From contig NC_020166.2 in the NCBI RefSeq assembly GCF_000224145.3, positions 2,659,561-2,723,560 on the forward strand: a stretch of 64,000 nucleotides of DNA. Reading direction: 5' to 3'. The translations under genes and the position numbers were made by a program. The notes under the pieces were generated by a model, which was not told the origin of the DNA, did not search any database, and was given only the letters and a program-made list of their open reading frames with translations. This DNA comes from Ciona intestinalis. Taxonomy: Eukaryota; Chordata; Ascidiacea; Phlebobranchia; Cionidae. This document shows, in pieces, positions 45,601 through 52,700 of the stretch. Position 1 is the stretch's first letter, and each line of letters starts with the position of its first letter.

Positions 45601-47530
45601 TCGTATATGGTTACTATACGAGTTATACACTAGTCAAAAGTAATATAAAAAGTTTATAATAATAAATAAATCATTTAAAAAGTTTTTGTGAAGGTGTTAT
45701 AAAAACAGTATTTTTATGTTAAATATAAAAAGCGAAGTAATACACGATTGACAACTGTAAACATATAGTGGGGAAAGACGAGACAACTTTATCACACAAT
45801 CTTTAAATATCCTGATCGTGTTTTAAACAATTTACAACGGTCTATGAAAATAATGAGGATACGGTTTTATAATTCTTTAAATGTTCCTTAATTGTTTACT
45901 ACCAAATGGGACAAAAAAAAGAATATAAGTGTGTCCCATCTTCCCCTCTAGTATACTACCTGAACGCGGTAGCACCACGGGTGATGGGCCAATGAGCCAA
46001 TCTTGGCCTAAAACCTAGGACCCATGGCGTCACCCACATGGAATAGAATATATCAATAAATCCTGTTTAAATAACAGAATTATGCTTAGATTTACTTCCA
46101 CGAAACGTCAGAGCATTCGCCGTCTCCACCAAATACATTGTTCGAAGTCGGAGAGAGAAAACTTAGACGACATGATCAGGGTTGGTAACGTTAAAACATA
46201 ATTTCTAAATATATCAAACTTTGAAATTTATTCTCACACTGTTAACTTCTTAATCACTTTTTTCTTTTTTCATTCATTTTTTATCATAACATTTTAAAAT
46301 GATAAAATGGCATTTACCCATATTTTCTGTCTATTTGTATTTTTCTTATTAAGCCTACCATTTTTTTACAGATAACTATGTATTTTTCCCGATTACTAAA
46401 TCATTTTTTTACCATAGGAATTGCAAAACGTGACTGAATCTTATTATACAGGAATGATATTTTCACCCGTGTGTATAAACACATAGTGAGGTGGGGTAAT
46501 ATGGGACACCCTTTCATTCTAAATTTCGTCCCATTTGGTAGCAAACAAAGAAAATTCAAAGAATTATAAAACCGTATCCTCACGACTTCCATAGACCGTT
46601 GTTAATTGTTTAAAGACGTTTATAAATATTTTTTTCTCGTCTTAAATTTTAGTAAACAAAGAATATTTACAGAATTATAAAATCGTATTTCTGCGATTCT
46701 AAAAGAGCATTTTAATTTGTTAAAAGTACGAGTCAGGTGCTATAGCGCTATCGTACCCACAGTGCTAATATAGCTACGGTTACCTTTCTACATTTCAAAA
46801 AACAATAATTTTTAATTTCTAATATTATTAGTCACGAATGCGAGAACTTGACCTTGACAGTCACCCACAACCAACGAGGCACACCGAAGATTTTCATAAA
46901 AACAGTCAATTCGGTTACATCTTGTTGAACCCCCCGCCTGAAACAACAGTCAAAGACGGCGACGTGCTGTAAGTTTATGTCTCAATTGCGCATACCACTA
47001 CATTTGACCACATACTAAAACAATAGGTATATATAGTATAGGGTGGGGGTAGACGGGACACCTTTCATTCTGTACTTCTTCGTCCCAATTGGTAGTAAAC
47101 AAAGAACATTTAATGAATATATAAAACCGTATCCTCACGACTTTTATAGGCAGCTGTTAATTGCCTAAACACGTTCAGTATATTATATGCTAAAGGTGTC
47201 CTATCCTATCCCATAGTACTATTATACCTGTGCACCTTTCGTAAATATAGGTACATGATGAGCCCCGAGGTGACCTGTGAAAGTCGCGCCGAGTCCCACC
47301 TTAGCAGTGCCAGTGGGGACAGCCTTCTGTCGTCCATCTCACGTCTTCATGAACCTACGAACGCAACTTCAACCAAACACGTATTAGACGACGCAAAAGC
47401 GACCGCGGACAAACTCTGGAACAACATTGTATTAACACGTGAAATTTCCGTGATTGACGAAGAAGGCGATACTACAGACAACGAATCCGACAAGAAATTT
47501 TTACCGAGAGATAACAACCTAGTCGTATAA
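27601..47530 (+). CDS. kcnt: KCNT/Slo2 sodium-activated potassium channel, 1266 aa, 27 exons
   Basis: Exons: 27601-27689, 30255-30353, 30452-30657, 31879-31975, 32446-32578, 32636-32770, 32834-32917, 33502-33596, 34024-34207, 35482-35584, 36703-36901, 37464-37641, 38420-38523, 38905-39054, 39365-39588, 39916-40018, 40380-40488, 40843-40970, 41735-41851, 42518-42622, 43452-43590, 43975-44163, 44556-44763, 45459-45573, 46090-46180, 46832-46968, 47251-47530; 3801 nt in frame. The order matches vertebrate Slack/Slick: FVNEST...[10 protein letters not shown] before S1, S1-S6 (to about 375) with filter TVGYGD (343-348), first RCK domain ([32 protein letters not shown]), second RCK ([37 protein letters not shown]), [13 protein letters not shown] and a Ser-rich tail. 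It would form plasma-membrane tetramers opened by internal sodium. The sodium-motif segment differs from the mammalian one (see findings). Intron 21 has a GC donor. The first two exons are the least certain. Confidence 0.92.
27904..28097 (-). mobile_element. MITE family A, KCNT intron 1
   Basis: TATTAGGTTGGGGGAAATAGG to CTTCCCCCACCCTACTA, full length. Confidence 0.9.
28448..28635 (+). mobile_element. MITE family A, KCNT intron 1
   Basis: The left end is eroded (CATAGGATAAGAAAGACGG); the right end CCCCCCACCCTACTA is intact. Confidence 0.8.
28682..28881 (+). mobile_element. MITE family A, KCNT intron 1
   Basis: Full length with both ends intact; 46 bp from the previous copy in the same orientation. 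Confidence 0.92.
30520..30588 (+). other. Possible 27-nt micro-intron in KCNT exon 3
   Basis: A stretch starting GTATATTAAT and ending CTTTTTCTTTTTAG looks like a complete tiny intron. It keeps frame and holds no stop, so it may simply encode nine residues. The model retains it as coding. Confidence 0.2.
30695..30897. mobile_element. MITE family B, KCNT intron 3
   Basis: AGGATGGTGGGGTAAGATGG to CACCTTACCCCACAGTATTA. Confidence 0.85.
30920..31157 (+). mobile_element. MITE family A with internal duplication, KCNT intron 3
   Basis: ATAGTAGAGTGATAGGGTAAG to CTCCCCCATCCTACTA. The CGGTTTTATAATT block and the TGGGACGAGAAA block each occur twice. Confidence 0.85.
31398..31866 (+). repeat. Tandem repeat, four ~116-119 bp units, next to a splice acceptor
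   Basis: Units start near 31398, 31514, 31630 and 31749, each beginning GTGCGTTTTTAGTCTGATTA or a near variant. A fifth start at 31867 (GTGCATTTACAG) is the true acceptor of KCNT exon 4. Confidence 0.92.
32026..32200 (+). mobile_element. SINE, head plus shortened tail, KCNT intron 4
   Basis: The tRNA-like head is well kept: GGTTGGTTAGCGCGCCTGCC and GTAATGGGTTCAAGGCTTGC. Confidence 0.9.
32211..32416 (-). mobile_element. MITE family A, KCNT intron 4
   Basis: TAGTATAGGTGAGGGGAAGATG to CATCTTCCCCACGGCAATA; it ends 30 bp before exon 5. Confidence 0.85.
33185..33470 (-). mobile_element. SINE, KCNT intron 7
   Basis: Tail block CACCTCGTGCCAGCTTATAAG, then CATTAGTGACCACTAGATTG and the B-box region GACGAGCCGTGAACCCATTA. 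Confidence 0.85.
33779..33987 (+). mobile_element. MITE family A, KCNT intron 8
   Basis: ATAGTACTGTGGGTAAGATGG to TTTTCCCCACCCTACTA, with a short internal duplication around CCGTGAAAAAGGTCTATGA; 37 bp before the pore exon. Confidence 0.85.
34440..34545. repeat. Repeat family C fragment, KCNT intron 9
   Basis: It carries the core GCAAAGCGACAGGCGTTAAAA with ACACGCTACTGATAAAAAC, shared with 36955, 37285, 52310 and 57300. Confidence 0.5.
35225..35400 (-). mobile_element. SINE tail pieces, KCNT intron 9
   Basis: Two overlapping tail fragments; the second reads ACTTACTTTATCCTCGCGTGG and ACGAGTTACCACGTATGTAA. Confidence 0.8.
35772..35882 (+). repeat. 37-bp tandem repeat, three copies, KCNT intron 10
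   Basis: Units start at 35772, 35809 and 35846 (GTCCCAATTTGGTAACGTTC). The third has drifted. Confidence 0.95.
36474..36660 (-). mobile_element. MITE family A, KCNT intron 10
   Basis: GAGTGGGGTGGGGGAGATGG to TGTCCCATCCTACCA; it ends about 43 bp before exon 11. Confidence 0.8.
36955..37065. repeat. Repeat family C, subgroup 1 copy, KCNT intron 11
   Basis: GATAGCGAAGATCATG, then CAGCAAAACATTAG and AATAAAAAGTGTGGG; the reverse complement matches 43070-43185. Confidence 0.55.
37100..37255. mobile_element. MITE family B, right end eroded, KCNT intron 11
   Basis: CCAGGATAGGGTTGGATTG at the left, then CGTCCCATTTGTCAGTAAAC and TTTAATTGTTTAAAACAC. Confidence 0.6.
37285..37415. repeat. Repeat family C, subgroup 2 copy, KCNT intron 11
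   Basis: TTTATTTGTCTACTCGATTACG ... AACAAAACAACAGTTGTTGC, as at 52310-52560. Confidence 0.6.
37668..37863 (-). mobile_element. MITE family A, KCNT intron 12
   Basis: ATTTAGGTGGGAAAAGACAGG to TTTCTCCACCCTACTG; it starts 26 bp after the exon 12 donor. Confidence 0.85.
37992..38207. mobile_element. MITE family B, KCNT intron 12
   Basis: TATAGTAGGTTGGGGTAAGATG to CCATCTTACCCCACGGTGC. Confidence 0.85.
38574..38842 (+). mobile_element. SINE, KCNT intron 13
   Basis: Starts within the head (GTATGGGTTCACGGCTCGTC); the CGCGGTAACTTGTAAG block is duplicated. Confidence 0.8.
39168..39320. mobile_element. SINE fragments in both orientations, KCNT intron 14
   Basis: A + strand piece (GTCTTTGGGCAAGACACTA) joins a - strand head (CGAGCCTTGAACCCACAACC). 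This suggests an inversion or two insertions. Confidence 0.65.
39628..39745 (-). mobile_element. SINE tail, KCNT intron 15
   Basis: TTATCCTCACATGGCGGGAA with the TTACCATGTATGTAACTTTG block, 40 bp after exon 15. Confidence 0.8.
39783..39845 (+). mobile_element. MITE family A core fragment, KCNT intron 15
   Basis: The CGTTTTATAATTCTTTGAATG and TTCTTTGTTTGCTACCAAA blocks remain. Confidence 0.65.
40052..40350 (-). mobile_element. SINE, near full length, KCNT intron 16
   Basis: Tail, central and head blocks are in order; the head reads GAGCCTTGAACCCACAGCCT and ends at CGCTGTCCAACAGCG. Confidence 0.88.
40663..40797 (-). mobile_element. MITE family A, deleted, with internal duplication, KCNT intron 17
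   Basis: TATAGTAGAGTGGGAAAAAACG to TTCCCCCACCCTGCTATA; the block TCTACTAAATTGATTAAGAA occurs twice. Confidence 0.75.
41060..41220. mobile_element. MITE family B, right end lost, KCNT intron 18
   Basis: TATAGTAGTATAGGTTTGGTTA then TTATTTGGTTGTAAGTAAAG; it is followed directly by another copy. Confidence 0.6.
41221..41404 (-). mobile_element. MITE family A joined to a SINE, KCNT intron 18
   Basis: TATAAAGTAGAGTGGGGAAAAT at the left; the right inverted repeat breaks off after GGTGTCCCATCTTTATA. Confidence 0.75.
41405..41645 (+). mobile_element. SINE lacking its head, KCNT intron 18
   Basis: It begins at CCAAGACACTTAACGACAAT, immediately after a truncated MITE, and ends in (CATT)n. Confidence 0.85.
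42198..42394 (+). mobile_element. MITE family A, KCNT intron 19
   Basis: TATAGTAGGGTGTGGGAGAAG to CATCTTCCCCCACACTTCTA. Confidence 0.9.
42694..42892 (+). mobile_element. MITE family A, KCNT intron 20
   Basis: TATAGTAGTGTGGGGGAAGAT to CTTCTCCCATCCTACTG; it begins 72 bp after exon 20. Confidence 0.9.
42955..42992. mobile_element. Mini foldback element, copy 1, KCNT intron 20
   Basis: Arms ACGGCCTACTAGAGA and TCTCTAGTAGGCCGT flank a 7-nt loop. The flanks AGTTCACC and AATTCACC look like an 8-bp target duplication, as hAT-type elements make. Confidence 0.6.
43070..43185. repeat. Repeat family C, subgroup 1 copy, KCNT intron 20
   Basis: TTTCCCGCACTTTTTATCAA, GTTTTGCTGTTGATT and ATGATCTTCGCTAT occur in the same order at 45210-45400. 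Confidence 0.7.
43208..43435. mobile_element. MITE chimera of families B and A, KCNT intron 20
   Basis: It starts with family B (TAGTAGGTTGGGGTACGATGG) and changes to a family A core and right end (CTTTCCCCATCCTACTATA). Confidence 0.75.
43591..43592 (+). other. GC splice donor of KCNT intron 21
   Basis: Exon 21 ends AGAAAG and the intron begins GCAAGT. The frame continues correctly into exon 22, so this is a GC-AG intron, the only one among the models here. Confidence 0.8.
43732..43918 (+). mobile_element. SINE tail half, KCNT intron 21
   Basis: CTCCAACGCTGGGTCACTTAT through CGGCCACGGGAGAACAAAAG to (CATT)n. Confidence 0.8.
44204..44540 (-). mobile_element. MITE family A host, split by a nested MITE, KCNT intron 22
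   Basis: The outer copy covers 44204-44307 and 44502-44540. Its TTGGATATTATGTGCTAAAG block is interrupted at GGATA/TTATG. Its left inverted repeat is missing. Confidence 0.85.
44308..44499 (+). mobile_element. MITE family A nested in another MITE
   Basis: TAGTAAAGTGGGGGAGACGG to CTTCCCTACCCTACCA with a TA copy on each side (44306-44307, 44500-44501). Confidence 0.9.
44805..45195 (+). mobile_element. SINE pair with two head regions, KCNT intron 23
   Basis: A truncated copy (44805-44930) precedes a second copy that begins GCACGCCTGCCTGTAGCCGAG. Confidence 0.8.
45196..45415. repeat. Repeat family C, subgroup 1 copy with an insertion, KCNT intron 23
   Basis: It is related to 43070-43185 and is interrupted at its GATCTTCGCTAT block by the foldback element at 45300-45374. 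Confidence 0.65.
45300..45374. mobile_element. Mini foldback element, copy 2, KCNT intron 23
   Basis: Arms CACGGCCTACTA and TAGCAGGCCGTG bound 75 bp. The flanks GATCTTTCG and AATCTTCG suggest a target duplication inside repeat family C. Confidence 0.6.
45764..45956 (+). mobile_element. MITE family A, KCNT intron 24
   Basis: TATAGTGGGGAAAGACGAGA to CCATCTTCCCCTCTAGTATA. Confidence 0.85.
46483..46772. mobile_element. MITE composite: family A left, family B right, KCNT intron 25
   Basis: ATAGTGAGGTGGGGTAATATGG opens a - strand A copy. After TTAATTGTTTAAAGACG it changes to B sequence (TTCTAAAAGAGCATT) and ends GTACCCACAGTGCTA. Confidence 0.7.
47032..47226 (-). mobile_element. MITE family A, KCNT intron 26
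   Basis: TATAGTATAGGGTGGGGGTAG to CTATCCCATAGTACTA; it ends 24 bp before the last exon. Confidence 0.85.
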
Positions 47531-48050
47531 GTGATCCTATGGAAAAAAATTCAAATAATTTTTGGAAGTTCCCAATTTTTGAAAGGTATTTCAATTTTTG
47601 AGCTTAACCAGACACACAGCTGCGTTTTAAACCCACAAAAGCCCGCCAATTACGCTGCATCGTGCAGTCTTGGTCGTTATATTTTCTATATTCGCAATGA
47701 GAGCTTAACTGCCATATAGGCGTGCTTGTGAAAAGGGCTTGTCGTTCAGTATACAGGAAATTGCAGTTTTGTATTGAGTTTTAGCAATACCGTTAAATGG
47801 TGCATTAGATATCTAACGCTACTTAAACATATAACGGCTCCGTAGATCAGCACTTTACTTTTTAGAGCACTTTTGTAGTGATTTACCTCTTTTACTGGCT
47901 ATACCATACAAGTCCCACTGAAGTATCGCAGTAGGTCCAAAAAGTTCAATTATTCGTAAAAACTAATTTTAACTTGACGTTTATTTTTACCCCTATGGTC
48001 TTTTTTCTTGGATTCCTTACCTGTTTTTAATAAATTAAAAAAAAAAATCG
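47531..48050 (+). other. KCNT 3' untranslated region
   Basis: No coding signal follows the stop. An AATAAA at 48029-48034, before an A-rich run, is a plausible cleavage signal. Confidence 0.5.
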
Positions 48051-48926
48051 ATTTCTAGATTACCTGTGCCCACTAAACTGTAAAGCGTAGTGGAAATACC
48101 GTACAGCTAAAAATGTCCAGAAAATCACCGTCTGACCAACAGCCTTTTTTGTAAACAAGACACTTTAAGTTAAAAGCTTTGCGCTCCTTCGCTGTGCCCG
48201 AAAAACAACCTAAAAAAGCGAGAACTGGAATAGTTTACGTGACTTGTTTCGAATTAGGTTACCGGTCGATTGCGCTCTTTGTGTCGTTTCTGCTCACACT
48301 ATTGTTACATAGTCTACTATGTTCTAGTAAAGTATACGGTTATTTTGATAATTAGTGATCACGTAATTTGATATCAGTTCTCTGTAATTACTACTTTTCA
48401 AAATTTACCATTGAGATTTGAACCAGATTCGGTGCGTGGCGGTAGCGATTATAGATAATGACCCTTGCACTGCTTTGTAAAAACTACGGCTTTTTTGGAG
48501 GATGTACTGTTTCAATCAAGGAAACAATTGGCCTAACTGCCCGTATAGCAAAACTCTTTTTAGTCACGTTTTATATCGGTTACATTATTTACTGCTGCGT
48601 AACTATAGTTTTCGTGCTATGACGTGTGGCACCGTAGGATATTTTATTGTTATGAGTTGCAAAGCCGGTGGATAATAGACAGTCAATAATCTCACGTTCC
48701 AAAACTAGACCAAACAAGTTTTGTGTAGTAACTTTTTTACTTGTCGACTGTTTCATACCGCAGTAGTAAGTTTATCAGTAGAGCGTAACGAGCAAAGCAA
48801 GCATGTTGATATTTAGTTCCGAAAGTTACAATATCAGCTTATAAAAGACAGATTAAATGTATGCTAAACATGTTTTATCGACACGTGGTACAGATACGTA
48901 TAGTTAGCAGATTATTTTACTATTAG
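48051..48926. other. Intergenic region between KCNT and the adhesion GPCR
   Basis: About 0.9 kb without recognised repeats or genes. It would contain the promoter of the receptor gene. Confidence 0.4.
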
Positions 48927-48936
48927 CATCTGGAGA

Positions 48937-49674
48937 ATGCTTCGACGACTATTCGTACCAATTTGCCTCACAATTCTGATGTTTAAAGGTTTGTACTAAT
49001 TTTGTACGTCTAACCCGATTTGGACAGCATGCATTGTTGCAAAATGCAATGCCAACCAAACATAAAAATACCTCCAAAAACAAGCACTTTATAGGTGCTT
49101 TGTTTTGGGAGGGTTTTTTAAAGTTAAATTTGTGGTAACTCGTAAGCTGGCACGGGGTGTATGAAATAGCTAGAACGCCCGTGTTATAACGACTGCCGTT
49201 TTCCGGCCACGCAAGAATAAACAAGTTTCATTCATTCTTTTATTGCTTTATTTATTTGTTCATTTATTTTATTTTTTAAATGAAACACAGACGCCTTCTC
49301 AATATCAATACGTGTGAGTACTGGCTCTGACGTCATTCTTTCATCTGCCAATCAAACGATAACAAGAGCAAGAGGGTTTACCAACTTTTCTGTAATACCA
49401 GTCGGCATTCAGGCGTCCGGTCTTTCTTCGTGCTATTGGAACTACAGTAGTTCAACAATAAGTATGTTTGATGAATCCATAGGGTGTCAGAACTTTTCGT
49501 CCTCTAACGTTTCGTTTACTTGCAATATTAATAATAATGGAAATATACAATCTACGTTGACGCTGCATTCGCCCCTTACGCAAAACTTTACGTTGAGTCT
49601 CCGTTGTTTCTCTTCGCCCAACTACGACTTGAGAGTAATTGTAAAAGGTATGTAACTTTATTTTTATCTTTGGT

Positions 49675-49712
<38 letters not shown>

Positions 49713-52700
49713 GTTTGGATTAGAATAATAGGGGGGAGGATTCCTCACTAGCACCTGAGTTATTAAAATGAATAATACATTAACCATTAATTAGTACACT
49801 GGCACCTTAGCACAGTTAGTTAGTGGCCTGCCTCTAACCCAGAGGTAATCGGTTCAAGGCTCTTCGGTGCTACCATTGTGGGCATATGTGTTTTTGGGCA
49901 AGAAACTTAACGGCAATTGCTCCAACCCAGTGGTCACTAATGGGTTGTTCAAATCATCAGCCATACATAAAAAATAGAAAAAATCCCCAAAAAACAATCA
50001 CCCACAAAGTAACATACTTGGTAACTGGCAACCTGGCAGAAGGTGTATGAAACAGAACACTGGTGTTAAACAAATGTCATTTTCCAAATATGAGAAGATA
50101 AAGTAAGTTACATTACATTCATGCATACATTTATCTCAGTCCCCTATTTTCTATTTAGAATGCGATAGTAGTACAACATTACCGTTTGGATCAAAACCAG
50201 CCCCACACGCCTATGGTGCATGTGGTTACAACTGCAAAAGACAAATACAATGCATTCAGGGATACACAGGGACTCCAGTTACTTCAACATGTACATATAA
50301 TGCAACGTGGTCACAACTTCCAAACTGCAGCATAGGTTTGAATTTCTCTTGTTTTTTTTATATTTGGTCCCCATATGTACTTTTTTTATATTTTTTTGGG
50401 GCCAACATATGTGGATATAATGTTTTGCTGGTAGTTTCTAAAACAAACCATCACTCTTAAGTTTTAAAATAGGGAAAAAGGGGATTAGCATAACAATTTT
50501 GTTCAAATTTTATTTTTTTGCAGGTTGACTTGTACAATTTTTTTTACTATTATCGGAGTTTCCACATATTTTATTATTTATGACTTCAATATATAAAAAA
50601 CAACTTAAAATTTACTTTATTTTTATTCCAAATAAAGACTTTCAGGGCACTACATTTTCCACGAACAAGCATTTTTATATATAATCGTATACTTTCAATT
50701 TCAGATCACTGTTCCGGGCAAACTATCTGTGGGGAAAACACTATATGTTTAAATGTTCCAAACAAAAATGTGGGCTACACTTGCAAGTGCAAAGCGGGAT
50801 ATGTGTTTGTGGGCGATGGTGTTAAGTGCGCAGACATAGATGAATGCCAGATTGATAAATGTCACCCTATGGCAAATTGCACTAACATGCCAGGGAGTTA
50901 TAACTGCACATGTTTTGCTGGTTTTACTGGAGATGGCTTCACGTGTACTGACATTAATGAGTGTGTTGTAGACCCCACGATTTGCCTCAATTCAGAGTGT
51001 AATAATACTATAGGAAGCTACATTTGCTCTGGTTGCCGCAAAGGTTTTGCTAATAATGGTTTCAGTGTATGTGTTGACATCAATGAATGCATTTCTAACC
51101 CTTGCCCAGTTAACACAATGTGCAGTAACACAGTGGGGAGTTTTATTTGTCAATGCAATCCTGGTTTTATTATAGGAACCAATAGTACCTGCATACTCAA
51201 TGGTAAGAGTTAAACTCACAACCAATTTGTTAGTTTTTTGTAACTTTAGAAGTAATGAATATTTTTTCAAAACCATATGATCAAAATATTTTAACTAAAA
51301 ATTTTAAAAGCATTTAGGTTTTGCTAAAAAAATAGGTTATAAAAGTATAACATGCACATTAAAACAAGGTAGAAATATTTTTTTTTATCTTTATATTATT
51401 TTTTGAAATTTAAATCTCTAAGGACCTATCACAGTCTTGAATACAGTGTGTCACTAAATCCACTAAAACTGCATTAATTTTTAGCATGTCAATTTTAAAC
51501 ATATTTCGTCAAATTAATTTGTTGATTTTGAAAATTTCTTGACAAGCTAATTTATTAATATTTAACAAAAATGACAAAATGATATGTTGATTTTGAACAT
51601 TTCTAGAAAACCCATGTTTGGGAAAGAATTGTGCAAGCAATGCAACGTGCCATGTTCTTGAAACTGCGTTAATACCGGAATCGTTTGACTATGACTTTGG
51701 AAGTGGGGACAGAATTGCGACTTGTATCTGTGACCCTGGATTTGGAGGCTTGGGAGAAATTAGCTGCACAAGTGAGCAGTGTTCACAGATATTTTTTCAG
51801 TGATGCCTTTATAAAAGCATCTTTTGGGTCGAATTTCTGACTTTTTAAAGTTATGTAATTTTATTTATATATTCACATCCCCTGCAAAAGTTGCATGATG
51901 AAACATCTTATATTATACACAGATTAATCAGTAAAATCTTGTTTGCATTGATATACACAGTAAATATTCATTACAAAATAACATATTTGTATCTTTCTAC
52001 ACATGTGTTTTTAGCATATTAAACATACAAAAACGTTTAATTTAAACCAACAATAATTTGTTTTCCCATACCATAAAAATGGAACTTGTGTGCGTTGAAA
52101 TAAACAGTGAATACTCATTACAAAAATAACATATTTGTATATCTCTTGCAGATACATGTTCATTTGCATCTTTTAGTATTGGTGGGGTGATGGTTTCGTT
52201 TAATTTCACTTTTACTTCCCTTACTGCTTATTCAAATGAAAGATGTGCATCGGGTTAGTAATAATAGTATACTAAAACAAACTTTTTTATTTCTGTTATT
52301 TCTATTTAATCATAACTTTATTTGTTTCTTTGATTACGGTAGCGTTTTATATATATATAGTTTTTATTAGACTGGTGTCTTATTTAAAACTAAAATTTAG
52401 TTATAATACGAATAACTTTATTTGTCTCTTCGATTACGGTAGCGAAAATTTAAAAATATTTTAAACGAAAATACAGAATATAGCGACAAAACAACAGTTG
52501 TCAAAACACACTTACAGACAAAAACATATTTACATTTAATTGGAAGAAAATAAGCACGGTTGCTACATTTTAGTTTTTATTTCTTTATTTTAATGGTCAA
52601 TATAACAGTTAATATAATCACCCACAATTCCACAAAGTAACATACATGGTAACTGGTTAGCTGTCATGAGGTGAATGAACACACATTTTATAAAGCTTGT

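Noticed and set aside
49797-49880. tRNA-like sequences with B boxes, here and in other + and - strand copies
   Set aside because: All are heads of the SINE family; the cloverleaf is degenerate and continues into the SINE body.
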